A stretch of 64,000 bases of DNA from the NCBI GenBank assembly GCA_947095585.1, contig OX352766.1:22248939-22312938 (forward strand), written 5' to 3'. A program made the position numbers and the translations under genes. This document shows positions 23,065-36,000 of this stretch, piece by piece (within the stretch, counting starts at the first letter, position 1; every line of letters starts with the position of its first letter). Below the pieces are notes generated by a model. That model saw only the letters and a program-made list of their open reading frames with translations, did not search any database and was not told the origin of the DNA. This stretch comes from Nephrocerus scutellatus (lineage: Eukaryota; Arthropoda; Insecta; Diptera; Pipunculidae).

Positions 23065-23363
23065 TGTGGGCACCGTGGCTCAGTAGAAGTGCACATGGCT
23101 GCTGAGCAGGAGGTTCAGGTTCGAATTCCAGTGCCACCAAAAGTATTTTTCACGGTGTTCCATCTCTCGCGAATGGGTGACAAACGTTCCGAGAGTAATA
23201 CCTTGTCACGGAAAGCTTCTCAATTCGCCGTTCGGATCCGGCCTTAAATTATAGGTCCCTTCCATTTGTGTCTAAAAATTAACATGCGCAGCACAAATGG
23301 TCGCGAGAAGTTAGGCCTTGGACCGCAATGGTCTGTCGCGCCGAACATTGTTATTATTACAAC
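23065..23363 (+). mobile_element. tRNA-derived SINE, full length (copy d)
   Basis: The best copy in the window. The head GGGCACCGTGGCTCAGTAG (box A) and GGTTCGAATTCC (box B) are followed by the body with TTCGGATCCGGCC and GGTCTGTCGCGCCGAAC, then a (TTA)n tail. The flanks TACAATAAAT and TACAACAAAT may be a diverged target duplication. It sits between the Helitron 5' repeats and the Rep gene. Confidence 0.92.
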
Positions 23364-23609
23364 AAATACGCAATTATATTGAAGTTTAAAAATAAAGTTA
23401 CTGATATCAATTTTTGTACTTTCAACTTTGTGAGTGTGTATTTTACTCATTTAAAATAAAGTTGATTCCTTTTTTGTTTTTGTAAAGGGTTTATATTTTT
23501 ACACGGATGTAAGTACATTATAATTTTTAAATTTCTTTTTTTTCTGTTGTTTATAATTTTTTTTATTTTTAAATTCCATTGTTCAGTTAGAGTGTGCCTT
23601 TTTTTAAAA

Positions 23610-26600
23610 ATGCCGCCAAGGAAACGTAAAGGGATTGGCCAAGTGCAAGCAAAGGCTAAACAAATTAAACAACAGCGAAGACAAGAAACACCAGAGGAAA
23701 CTAATAGAAGACTTGCGACGCAGCGCGATATAGCTACTACATCTAGAGCTTCGGAGACCGGACAACAGCGTGAGGCCCGACTAGATGATCTGAGAGATAG
23801 AGCTACTACGTCTAGAGCTTCAGATACCGAACAACTTCGTGAAGCCCGACTAGATGATCTGAGAGATAGAGCTACTACATCTAGAGCTATAGAGACAAGA
23901 CAAAAGCGTGAAGCCCGACTAGAGGATCAAAGAGAAAGAACGACTACATCTATAGCTGCAGAGACCGGACAACAGAGTGAAGCCAGACTAGATGATCTGA
24001 GAAATAGAGCTACTACATCTAGAGCTTCAGAGACCGGACAACAGCGTGAAGCCCGACTAGAGGATCAGAGAGAAAGAGCTACTACATTCAGAGCTTTAGA
24101 GACAGTACAACAGCGGGGGACCCGAGTGCAGGAAATGAGGCATAGAAGCAGACGATTACGGACTGCAGAACAATTGAGCTTAGCATTGGAAGGATTTCAC
24201 TATGATCCACACATAGACTACTCACAGTATGAAAGTGTTCGGAAAAATGGAAATGGTTTGTAGTTACTGTCAAGCAAGAAAGTTTAAATCAGAGTCACCT
24301 GGTATTTGCTGCAAAAATGGAAAAGTGAAACTCTTTCCATTAAAATCACCACCACAAGAACTTTTGAGTTACACATAAGGAGCCACGTCGGAGTCAAAGC
24401 ATTTTCTCTGTAACATCACAAAATACAATTCATGTTTCCAAATGACATCGTTCGGCGCCACAACAGTTATTTATCAGCCCGGATTACCATCAACATTTAC
24501 GGTGCAAGGACAGATTTACCATAAGGCGGGATCGCTGCTTCCGCTACCAGATCAACCACCAAGATTTCTACAATTATATTTAATTGGAAACGAACAAATG
24601 GAAACTGACCAGAGGTGTACCTATATATCTGGAACAAGACGTCCGATAGTGTCAAACTTACAGAAAATGTTTCATGAGCACAATGATCTGATTAAAACTT
24701 TTAAAACGTCATTGGAACGTATGCCAACGGATGAATATAAAGTTGTCATAAGAGCAGACCGAAGACCAGCAGGCGAACACGAACGCCGCTTCAATGCTCC
24801 TCAGGTAGATGAAGTCGCGGTGGTTATATCAGGTGATGAGTTTGATCAACGGGATATCGTAATTCAACGAAGAAGCGTATCATTGCAGCGCATTTCACAC
24901 AAACACATCGATCTTATGATGGTCTCCAGTACGCAGTGATGTTTCCCCGTGGTGAAGATGGATATCACTTTAATCTGAGGCAGGTCAGCCCAACGACAGG
25001 TAACACAACTAGCAAAAAAGTTTCAGCGATGGATTTCTATGCATACAGACTAATGGTTCGAGAGGAACAGAACCACATATTAAACTGCAGAGACAATTGT
25101 TTCATCAATTCATCGTTGATATGTATGCAAAAATCGAAAGTGAGCGTCTTCTTTACATTCGTCTAAATCAACGTAAACTGAGAGTTGAAGAATATATTCA
25201 CCTGAGAGATGCAGTGGTAAATGACGTTAATGTTGAAAATCGTGGTGCCTTTGTCATACTACCAGCTACGTTTACAGGCAGTCCCAGACACATGCACGAA
25301 TACACGCAAGATGCTATGACGTACGTAAGGACGTACGGAAGGCCAGATTTATTTATCACCTTCACGTGTAATCCGGCTTGGAAAGAGATCAAGGAGATGC
25401 TTACCAATGGTCAATTACCGAATGAGCGCCACGACTTGATTGAGAGAGTATTCAAACAGAAGCAGTTGAAACTAATTGAAATTATAACAAAGAGTCATGT
25501 CTTTGGAGTGCCAAGATGCTGGATGTACACGATTGAATGGCAAAAGCGAGGACTGCCACACTCACACAATTTAATCTGGTTAGCGGAAAAAATTCATCCC
25601 ACAAAAATCGATGACGTTATATCGGCTGAGTTGCCTGACCCAACAAAAGATCCTGAACTTTTGGAAGTGATTAAGAAAAACATGATTCATGGACCATGTG
25701 GAAATCTTAATCCCAATTCGCCGTGTATGAAGAATGGAGAGTGTACCAAAAAGTACTCAAGAAAACTGCTTAAAGAGACACAAACAGGAAATGAATGGTT
25801 ATCCTTTATATAGACGGCGTGCTCCAGAGGATGGAGGGATCACGACGAAAGTAAAGAAAGGCAATAATACAGAAATAGAAATCGATAATAGGTGGGTTGT
25901 CCCATTGCTGTCAAAAATGTTTCAGGCACACATTAACGTAGAGTATTGTAACAGTGTGAAGTCGATTAAATACGTGTGCAAGTATGTCAACAAAGGTAGT
26001 GATCGGCATAAGCAACGAACGAGCAAACGATGAAGTGATGCGTTATCAGTTGGGAAGGTACATTAGTAGCAACGAAGCAGTTTGGCGAATACTTGGATTT
26101 ACGATTCACGAAAGACACCCTACTGTTATTCATCTCAGCGTCCATTTAGAAAATGGTCAGAGAGTTTATTTCACAACAGAGAGTGCCCGTGCAGTGGTTG
26201 ATCAGCCACCAAACATAATATTAACAGCATTTTTTCAACTCTGTCAGCAGGATCCTTTCGCAAAGACTTTGTTGTATCCTGAAATACCTCGATATTACAC
26301 ATGGAGTCAATCGAGAAAAGTTTTCTATAGAAGAAAAGTTCGACTGCCTGTTCCTGGACATGATGCAGTAGCGAGTGACGCTTTGGGTCGAGTGTACACA
26401 GTTCACCCCAATAACGCCGAATGTTATTTCTTAAGGATGCTTCTTCACACAATTCGAGGACCAAGATCTTTCGCAGAACTAAGAACAGTAAACGGAGAAG
26501 TATGCCAGACATTTAGAGAAGCCTGTCAGAAATTGGCTTTACTGGAAGGAGACCAGCACTGGGATCTTACATGGCAAGAAGCCGAAATGATCTCTCTTCC

Positions 26601-26907
26601 AGAGCAAATAAGAAATTTGTTTGCTATAATATTAACTACATGCAGTCCATCGAATCCAAATACTTTATGGGAAAAATATAAGGAAGCCCTAAGTGAGGAT
26701 ATACTTGCAAAAGTCCGTAGAGATTGTCCGACATTAGAAATCACGTTTGGTCCGGACATTTACAACAAAACTTTGATTATCCTTGAGGACAAATGTATGT
26801 CGATGATCAATAAAACATTACTGCAGCTAGGCCTACCTGCACCAAAACGAGACCGCCAAGACGTACTTCACGCAGATTACATAATACCGAAGAGTAAATT
26901 CATGTAA
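23610..26907 (+). pseudogene. Helitron Rep pseudogene, helicase part missing
   Basis: The rolling-circle initiator of a Helitron, which nicks and joins DNA at the element ends. The start is ATG at 23610 (MPPRKRKG). The N-terminus holds about six repeats of ATTSRASETGQQREARLDDL type. A zinc-binding-like segment follows in another frame near 24245-24330 (CSYCQARKFK ... CC), then a stop at 24377. Frames then change at about 24935, 25095, 25800 and 26030. Catalytic features survive: the HUH motif in GLPHSHNLIW (25549-25578) and the two-tyrosine motif IKYVCKYVNKG (25965-25997). The reading stops at 26907 after LLQLGLPAPKRD, where the helicase should follow. At least five disablements make it non-functional. 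Confidence 0.9.
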
Positions 26908-26925
26908 ATTCTCTAATAGGAGATG

Positions 26926-28690
26926 GGTATGTGTTAACATTTGAAGAAAATCAAGCTAATTCTTAAAAAATTTATATGGGCACCCCTTGGGCCTCATGGC
27001 CCGTTCACTCCAAAAACTTTACAAAAAGTTTTGTCCATCGAAGATACAGAGGTGTATAAAATTTGAAGAAAATCGGGTTAATTCTTTTGGAAACTTTTTA
27101 TGGTGCCCCACGACCCCGGCCACAAAGTTTTTGGCAAAAAGAGTTGTCCATCGGAGATACACACGTATGTAAAATTTAAAAAAAATCTGGTTAATTTTTT
27201 TAAATCTCTGTCTGTCTGTCTGTGTCTAGTCTACAGCCCAGACGGTTGAACTTGTGATGATGAAAATTCATATTTAAGCTTTTTACATAAATTGTGAAGG
27301 GCCAGATGTTTTTTTTACGGAAATCTGACAAACGGAAGTGACAGTTTACTTAGGACAGTTTTTCGGGTTTTTGCAAATAACTCTGTTAGGTGCAAAAGAA
27401 ATTTAAACAAAAAAATAAATAAAAGCAAAAAAAAAATTTTAAAAAAAGTTTAATATACATTTACCGAAGATTCCGGCCCCGTCCGTAACAGAAAGTCGTT
27501 CTGTGCCCACACCTCCATTTTTAAATTCTCTATATTAACTTCACTTGCCCGTGGCGGCTGGCTGGCTGGCACACCAAATCTTGCGATTAATTTTTAACCC
27601 ACTTCCCAAGCCCGATTTTATTGAAATTTTGCACACATGTGTATTTCCGGAGACAACACATTCTATTAATATTTGACGGGCCGCGGGGTCGGGGGGCTTC
27701 CATACAAAATTTTTAAAAAATGTACCCGATTTTCTTCAAATTTTATACGCATGTGAGTTACATATACGAACCCTGCTAGATATTCAAACCTGACAAAATC
27801 GAAGAATTCATAAAAACAATAAGTAAATAATAAAACTGTAAATCTATTGCATCAGCAAAATTAACAGTGGATGGGAAATGCATCCACAAAGTAAAACATT
27901 TAACAATTCCATGAATTGTTGACGAATGGAATAATTTCATAAATACTTTAATTGTAACGGCATTTCCGCTCCGGTTTGACTTAAGACATTTTTCATTTAT
28001 CCAGACAGTTTTCCTGGAATTGTTTTTGACTAAATACTTACAGGTAAAAGTGGCGTCCGGTCACACCATAAAATTTAAAGGGAATTGTTTTGAAGAATAA
28101 TGGATTAATAAATTGCAAGTTGGCAATTTATTGAACCAATCAGAATTATGCTGATGAAATAGATCAGAAATACAAAGTAATATGAAAAGACAATTAAGAT
28201 TGTAAATTTAGTCTTAGTTTCTCCGTTAAGAGTAGATGTTGTAAAATAAAGAACTTTGCAAATAAAAATAAAGTTGTTTTTAGAAAGAAACCAAATTGTG
28301 TTTTTTTACCAAATAACGTAATCCGGTTATATGAATTGTGTGTATCCGATGGACAAAACTTTTTGTAAATTTTTTGAAGCGATCGGGCCCCGGGGTCGGG
28401 GGCTCCCATACAAATTTGTTTTTAATTATCAATTTTTAACGCACTTCCCAAAGCCCGATTTTCCTGAAATTTTGTACACATGTGTATTTCCGGTAAAAAT
28501 ACTTTCTTTTAAAATTTGGAAGTAATCGGGCCCCGGGTTTGTGGGGCTCCCATACAAATTTAAAATAAGAATTACCCGATTTTTTTCAAATTGTACACAC
28601 ATGTGTATACCCAATAAGCAATACTTTTTCTAAAATTTGGTAGTGATCGGGTCCCGGGTTCGGCCCCTATACATCATATAATGGCATCAG
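26926..28690. repeat. About 115 bp repeat in both orientations, with inserted single-copy DNA
   Basis: Units contain CCCGATTTT..T.AAATTTT, a CACATGTGTAT-like phrase, a GGGCCCCGGGTTCGGGG-like phrase and CCATACAAAT. Three units lie in one orientation at about 26926-27200. Others lie in the opposite orientation at about 27595-27770 and 28380-28690. Between them lie the second copy of the 70 bp repeat (27451-27520) and about 600 bp of plain AT-rich sequence. I see no gene. Confidence 0.7.
27451..27520 (+). repeat. 70 bp direct repeat, right copy
   Basis: Second copy of the segment at 21811-21880, same orientation, reading TAATATACATTTACCGAAGA onward. Together the copies bracket the Helitron remnant. 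Confidence 0.85.
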
Positions 28691-29719
28691 ATACCGTCGT
28701 ACTTTAATGACTGTGAGCGGTGTGTGCTGCGCAGTCGGCTGCGCTGCTTGGTTTTGGTGGTGGAGAGAGAGAGAGAAATCTTAGCTCACGCACAAATGAA
28801 CCCAGCAAATGAAACGAGACATAAATGTTTTATGCTTACTTCAACTTACTTACTTATTTATTGAATCGTATTTTTATTGATGTCGTTTTCTGTTGTCGAT
28901 ATCAACTTACAGATAGAACAACAAGTTTTCACAATATTCTGTCATTTCGCGTTTTCATAAATAAGTTCAAAGCAGTCAAAGAGTTCTCAAGAAAATTGCT
29001 CAGAGTATGAGCGTGCTCTAAGTGCTCAGAATAAAACGATCTGAGCATTTTCAAATTTGACATCTGATGTCAAATGTCTCTTTCGATGATTTTCTCCTAC
29101 AATAAAAAAAAATGACCCAGGATCAATTTCCCATATCAATTTCTGCGATTAGAGAATTTTGATGAAAAATTTTAATTTTTATGGGTGGTTTTTTTTTAAA
29201 TTTATTTTGCACTTAACAGATTTTTCCTGAGTGCTATACTTTGTAACGAAGTTAATTTAAACACTTAAAATTATTACGTTACAAACCATATGTCTAAAAT
29301 ATTTACATATCAAATATAGTATTAAGCATAGCAAAGCCATTATAAGTATACATGACCAATACACTATACGGCGTCAAGCACACCAAACAAGTAGGCAAGG
29401 TACCAAGCACACTGCACAGCGACAGTAGCACAACAGTGGCACCTTCGCTCGGAAATCGAACGATTTCCGATTCCCACGGTCGTCCGAGGCCAACCGAGAA
29501 ATTCATTTTTTTCTGGTACAAAAGTACTTCTGTCGCGCACCATGTCTAAATAAAGATATAGTAAGAATAATAGGAATAATAAGAACAATAATAACAATAA
29601 TAAAAATTGATAAAAGAAAGAATTGTACGCATACGAGCGAAGCACGTATACGAACAATATATTATTCAATAGCTGGGGAGATAAAATTCCCAGCAATTTG
29701 AAAAAGTAAAGAAATGATT
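28691..29719. other. No recognisable gene
   Basis: Mostly AT-rich. It contains a short GA run (28766-28776) and a small inverted repeat around GGAAATCGAACGATTTCC (29450-29467). No ORF is supported. Confidence 0.55.
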
Positions 29720-29854
29720 TAATAATAATAATAATAATATTCGGCGCGACAGACCATTGCGGTCCAAGGCTTCTCGCAACCATTCGTGTTGAGCATGTAT
29801 ATTTTTGCACACAAATGGAAGGGACCTACAATTTAAAGCCGGATCCGAACGGCG
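29720..29854 (-). mobile_element. tRNA-derived SINE, 3' half only (copy e)
   Basis: On the minus strand it runs from CCGTTCGGATCCGGC to the GTCTGTCGCGCCGAA end and a seven-unit (ATT)n tail (29720-29740). The tRNA-like head is missing, consistent with 5' truncation during reverse transcription. Confidence 0.88.
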
Positions 29855-30074
29855 AAAAAAAATTACATGGGGCGCGAAAAACACAATTGGTTGGGAGTGG
29901 ATAAGAGTAATTCCGTCTGATAAAGACATCGATATTATCTCCCAGTGGTAAACACTCCTGTTTTGAAATTGTCGTGCTTAAAAGTGTTGATGCTATTGAA
30001 CTTTTAAGCATTACAGAGGAATCGTGCTGTTCTACAAAGAACGCCCCCCGTGAGTTCCGCAATACCTCACCCTT

Positions 30075-30262
30075 ACTTTCAAGTACGCAGCCATCAGTTG
30101 TTGATTGCTTAAGCAACTCACTCTTCCTTTCAAGTACGCAGCCCACAGTTGTTGATTCCTTTGCAACTGTTGGCCGCTGCTTCGAGCCGAGCTGTTCATA
30201 ACGAACGCCCTCCGAGTGCTCACTCTTCCTTTCAAGTATGCAGCCCACAGTTGTTGATTGCT
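30075..30262. repeat. Three-unit tandem repeat left of the Gypsy insertion
   Basis: CCTTTCAAGTA.GCAGCC with CAGTTGTTGATT and GCAACT is repeated near 30078, 30137 and 30229, interrupted by a CGAACGCCCTCCG segment. The Gypsy element inserted 40 bp to the right. Confidence 0.8.
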
Positions 30263-30299
30263 TTTGCAACTATAGGTAGCTACTTCCAGCCATACCGTT

Positions 30300-32957
30300 T
30301 GTAATGGACTACGGGACTGTTGACGTTAAGACGTCCGTCACCTGGGAGGCATGGTAGGACCGGGCGCACGCGTTCATTACGGCCGTGCTCGTCGGCAACC
30401 GGGGGGGGGATCTTGGTCCTCACATGCCTTCCGCCATTTGCACAAATAATTTCGCGTGCTGCGGTGAATACCAAAAAAAAAGAAACAAAACCTACTTTCA
30501 TGATAGATAGAGAGAGGGAGAGAGAGACAGAGAGAGGGAAAATAAACCAATTGTATCGTAAACCGGATGACCTGATGCGGATCGTCGGTGGAAATCGCGG
30601 CCACCTGGGCTCGACCACCTTCTTCACCCTCCCATCCTTGGGACCCCGATGTAGTCGGATCCCCCTTTTCGGAAGTGGGTCAATCCCACATCCCTTTTAC
30701 CGGGATCACCCCTGCCGGAGAGTTGAGTTTAGTTAATTCCCCTTTTGTTTATTCCTGTTTAGGTCCATTTTCAAATAAAATAAGAACCCCTTTAAAATAT
30801 AAAAAAAAACCCAATTCAATTTGCAGTAATGTTTACATCAAATTTATAAAAATTTATTTCAACAATTAAATGGCCTTAGAGGAAAAAAACTTACTTCAGA
30901 TTATCACTCAAACATTTACAAACAAACCAAAATTCATTTTTATCTTCATTGTGATAATCGTCGCCCAAAGGGTCTAAATTCGATCAAACAAAAAAAACTT
31001 CGATTCATTTTAATCGATCAAAATCTATTACTACTAAACTTAAATTTAAATTTTTAATAATTGAAGGTGAGGACCAAAGGGGTCGAAATTGTATCATTGA
31101 AGGAAAGTAATTAAAAGAAATTTAAAATCCTTTAATTAATCTATTATTTACAAACAAAAAAAAATTATTTTCTGTAGTTGTCATTTGTCTGGGGAGCGGA
31201 TTTAAATTATGCACCCGAACTGGTTCAGCGACCAATATCATCCCTAGTCACCCTGTTGTCTGGTGCTAGAGGCACCATGAACCATAGAGAGAAACAAAAG
31301 AAATATAAATTGTTCCACTTACTTGTACATCCAAGCGACGTCGGCAGCGCTGTCGATGACGATGAATTCTAATTAGGCTGAAACAACAATGCAAGTTATT
31401 AAGCGGATGGGCCAATTTAAAGTCCTTCCCCTTCAAAATTTACCAATTAACAAATTTTTTACTTTCGAATTAATAATAAAAAAAATGTATTGTGTCCAAT
31501 AGTAGTACGTAGTAGTTGCTGTAAAGATGAATGTAGTTTCCGCAGGAATAGTAGTAGTAGTAGACGCGATGGTAGGAGTAAGTTCCACCGATTTAATAGT
31601 AGTAGTGTTGGTGTCCATTCTGCCGTGATCTAAGGTCCAGAGCCTTCGACTGGAACCCAAATCGACGCAAAATTCCCTTATCGAAATTTTTACTCGGGAA
31701 TTCCGTTCATCGGGTTCGTTTTTCTCTCCATTTTATTAGGCACAAAGTTTGAAATAGGTGAATAACGAACGTCGCTGTCGCAGTTGCTGGGTTGAAAATG
31801 CCATAGACTTTGGCGATGGCCGACGTAAGAGGAAACAAAAACGCAGCTCCTCCAATGATACGAGTACTTCATGTAGAGTTCAGGACGATGCGGGAAAATG
31901 TAGGGCTCCGAAGTGGAATTCAGAAAGGAAATCTCCGAGCCGGTGGAAGCCAAAGGAAAAAAAAAATCCTACGGGTGTTTGGGCTTGCAATCCACGAAGC
32001 GGAATTTAATCACTGGCAACCGAGATACTGCTTACGGTTTCCTCACAGAGTAGTCACACGAAAACAGCACCTGAAGAACTTATGCGTTGGAGATTTTATT
32101 TTTTTCCTCATCTCTAGGGCAATTATTCTGGCCAGAGGGTAATTCCTTGCATTTGCCACGCGTCTTGCCGTAGCGGAACTATATCCCAAAATGGCGAACT
32201 ATTCGGCACAGAACAAAAAGAAATCGAAAGTTCATAGGTAGGAAAAAAAATTCGAGGCGACTAGCCAAAGCCTTTTCTCCTTTTTTTTCCTTTTTATCAC
32301 CACTAATAAGCCGATATTTCGCGTTTCTAACTTTATTTATAAGATTTAATAATATTTCCGACAACGGCACCACAAAATGGAAAAGACTTGACTTTTTGCT
32401 CTGGTAGTACCCGCAAAACAAAACCCGACCACATCCGTCCAACTTGACGGCCAAAATCCAACTCCCTTTCTCAGGCAAAGTTTCGACGCTCTTTTCTTTG
32501 GTTGATCACCAAACGAATGCCCATTACCCCCACTGTCTTTTGTGCTGCATGCGTGGCAAAAAGGTATTCGTCCAAGCTTAGTACATACACGCGTATGTAA
32601 ACCTACCATATCACGAAAGGATGGAAGTGTCATGTCTGCGGCGTAATTGTGAGGGGAGAAGAAAAGATTATCGGATGATTCTCCGGTATCTTTCCAGAGC
32701 GATATGATCTTCTCTCTACAGCCAATTCGTAAGCCATTTACGTGCGGTTGAAAGGTGTGATATTACCTCTCAACAAATCATACGATATGCTTTCTAGTGG
32801 TCAATGCAATTGTTGTTGGGGATTCTTTAAGTTTTCAAATGCGTTTAAAGGAGAATGGAAGAACCGGCGAGGGAAAGGGACAAGTGACGGCCGATCGGCT
32901 AAAGCGTCGAAACCTGGCAGAGAGCTGCAGGGTGTTTCTCGTATTCCTACCATTACA
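30300..32957 (-). repeat. 3' LTR of the minus-strand Gypsy, 2658 bp
   Basis: Direct repeat of 39665-42749. It carries one copy of the roughly 210 bp AT-rich unit (about 30964-31165) that is triplicated in the other LTR. A GA-rich stretch lies at 30507-30539. Small ORFs on both strands recur in both LTRs because the LTRs are copies, not because they are genes. Relative to the other LTR there is a 9 bp addition near 32860 and a 14 bp absence near 32915. Confidence 0.95.
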
Positions 32958-33028
32958 CAACGAACGATAGGCCGAATTCCACTCAGTGATAAGACATTCT
33001 GCCCTATCGTTTGAAAAGGGTAGAAGCT

Positions 33029-36000
33029 CTATTGCCGAATATCTTTCGCATGATAAGTTCCGATCAATTTACCAGATCTATCTTCAAGAACATAGTTCGA
33101 ATTTCCTTGCTTCTCTCGAATTCGGGCCGGTACGAAAAGAGGTGCAAGCTTGGCGCTAAAGCCTTTTGCAAAATTGCTTTGGATGAAATTTCGCTGGAAC
33201 ACTTCCTGACCGACTTTAAAATCGACGTTACGGCTCCTCGTGTTGTAAGTTCGGGCGTTCTTTTCATAGGCATGATGTAGGTTCTCTTGGACCCTTTTCT
33301 TGATCGTCGTTCGTTGGTCAATTGGTTGAAGGTGTGCGTCGGGTTCTTCTAACAGGTCAAGGCTACGCAACAACCGATAGTCACCCGCATGGTGTATCAT
33401 GTTCATACCAAACAAGACATAGTATGGGTTATGACCAATGGTAGTGTGATTCGAACTACGCAGAGCACAACTTATACCGCTCAGGTATCGATCCCAATCT
33501 TTCTGATCGTCTTTGAGATAAGCTCGAATAGCAGCTATCACTGATCGATTCACCCGCTCGGACGCGTTCGACTGAGGCGAATATAAGGCCGTATACACAT
33601 GTTTTATACCGTATTTTATCATTAGAGTTTTAAACTGAGCTGACTTGAACTGTACTCCGTTATCGGACACAATTTCCTCAGGTACCCCAAAGGTGTAAAA
33701 AGGTAATCCTCTAAGTAACCGCAAATGACCGAAGCACAGAGTTTCTTCAGATATTTTAACCAGTTGTACTTGGAAAAGTGATCGACGACAATAAATATCC
33801 CTATGGCACCGGATTTTGAACGTGGATAAGGCCCTATCAGATCGATGTATAGCCGTTGAAATGGTCTGGCAGTTAGTGCTAAACGTCCCATGGGCGGTCG
33901 TAAAATGGTATTCGTTGGCTTGGTGCACTTACACGTTTCGCAATCCGAGATCTGATACGTTCGATAGTCTTACCCACTCCTCCGTATGCGCTAGTCAGCC
34001 GGCAGTGTGCTTGTCGAATGATATGGCTAGCCAAGGACTGAGGAATCCATAGCTTCCACGAATCAGCCTCCTGGTCAGCATTACCGGATGCAAATTCGGT
34101 GCGTTTGTACACGTATTTTCCCATAACCTTACAATCGGGTAGCCTATTCTGGTTGGCCAAGACCTTATCCCTAAGAGACACGTATCCGGGGCTTTCGAAC
34201 TCACCAGAGTCCAAGTCAACCGCGGGGCCTACATCTACAATTTCATATACTTCAACTGAATGCAATCTTGACAAGGCGTCGGGGACTACGTTTTCGGAGC
34301 CTTTCCTGTGTTTAATTGAAAACTCGAACCCTTGAAGTTTTAAGGCCCACCGCGCCAATCTGCCGCTCAAATTGGTTTGCCTCATCAGCCAGTGTAAGCT
34401 CGCGTGGTCAGTGATGACCGTGAAGGTTTGACCTTCAATGTAAGCGCGAAACTTTTTGATACTTATTACAACGGCCAGGCACTCTTGCTCCGTGACTCTG
34501 TAGTTCCTATGGGCTTTGTTAAGCTTCTGCGACATGAAAGCCACTGGAACTTCATCACCGCTGTTGTTAATCTGGGCAAGAACACTCCCAATACCGTCTT
34601 GACTTGCGTCGCATTGCAGTAGGAATGGTTTAGTAAAGTCGGGATTCGACAGGACCGGGGCCGTGGTTAGAAGTTCCTTTAGTTTGACAAAGGCGTTATT
34701 GGCCTCTTCCGACCATGCAAACGATTTGGATTTCTTTAGTAAATCTGTAAGGGGGTGGGCTATAACCGAGAAATTGGATATGAAGTGCCGATACCAGCCC
34801 GCCATTCCCAAAAATCTCCTCAGTTGCCTGATTGACTTCGGTGTAGGGAACTCCCTTATAGCGACGAGCTTATCGGGATCAACTCTCAGAGTTCCCCCTC
34901 CTACTATATAGCCTAAATATTTCACCTCACTCAGACAGAATTTACTTTTCCGTACGTTGATGGTAAGACCAGCCTTACGCAACTGACAGGCAACTTCTTT
35001 CAAGATTAGCAAGTGCTCATCAAATGTGTCTGTGATGACCAACAGATCATCTAGATAAACGAATACACAATCTCAAAATTGTGATGGAATCACTTGGTCC
35101 ATCAACCTACACAAGGTTTGCGGAGCATTGCATAGCCCAAATGGCATCACTCGGTACTGATACAATGGTCTACCCGGAACCGTGAAAGCAGTTTTGTCGC
35201 GCGACCGTATTTCTAGCGGAATTAGGTGAAAAGCCTTCTTTAGATCTAAGCTTGAGATTACTTCAGCAGGTGGCAATCGTCCCAGGATCCCATTTATGTG
35301 CGGCAAAGGATACGCATCCTTGACCGTTGCCGCGTTCACTTTTCTGGAATCCAAGCACAAACGAATCTTCCCAGGTTGTCGCACCAACACCACTGGTGAG
35401 CTCCAAGAACTTTTAGACTCCTCAATAATCCCTTGCTCTAGCATTTCATCCAGTTCGGCATAGATTAGTTTTTCAATGGCTGGGGACACCGGGTAATGTC
35501 GCTGCTTCACGGGTTTTGCGTCCCTTACGTCTATAGTGTGTTCGAGCAACGTCGTTTTGCCCAACCAGTGACTTTCGTAAGATGGGAACAAAGACTTAAC
35601 CGCTTCCAGTCGTTTACATTGATCGTCAGTCAACCTAAGAGAATTGCCATCCACCGCTCTTGCTGTATCATTATTCGAATTGAGGTGTAATTCGCCAATA
35701 ACATCAGGAGCTAAATTGAATGCACGCCAGAAGTCAACTCCCAGATATAAGTCTTGCGAAAGAGTAGGGATGAGGTATAGATCAATTGTTCGAGTCTGTC
35801 CGCGAAATTCCAGATCAACTTTCATTTTCCCCTTTACTGGTTGTCGAGCTCCGTCGGCCGTTCTAACACTGCTGACGAATTTGATGATATCGTGATCACC
35901 TCGCAACAGGTCATCTGCTACTTTGGAGCCTAGACAGCTAATGGTGGCTCCACTGTCAAGTAATCCTAGCACCGACTGGCCTAACATTTTTACCTCGGCA

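Larger units (their letters stand above)
21909..26907 (+). mobile_element. Decayed autonomous Helitron, right end not found
   Basis: The 5' end TCTATATATATAAAGTAGAG follows an A, as expected for a Helitron. Tandem repeats, a SINE insertion (23065-23363) and the broken Rep gene (23610-26907) follow. No Pif1-type helicase frame and no convincing CTRR hairpin end follow. The right part is therefore deleted or rearranged into the repeat-rich region 26926-28690. Confidence 0.75.

Noticed and set aside
23065..23140. A tRNA gene at the SINE head
   Set aside because: Boxes A and B are present but no cloverleaf is kept, and the head is fused to a SINE body with a repeat tail, as in the other copies.
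23547..23609. Upstream start at 23547 for the Helitron N-terminal ORF
   Set aside because: The added residues are hydrophobic, from T-rich DNA. ATG at 23610 gives the expected basic start.
30280..32633. Several ORFs of 75-115 codons on both strands in the LTR, repeated at 39564-42422
   Set aside because: They recur only because the two LTRs are copies. They show no known domain and overlap one another in different frames.
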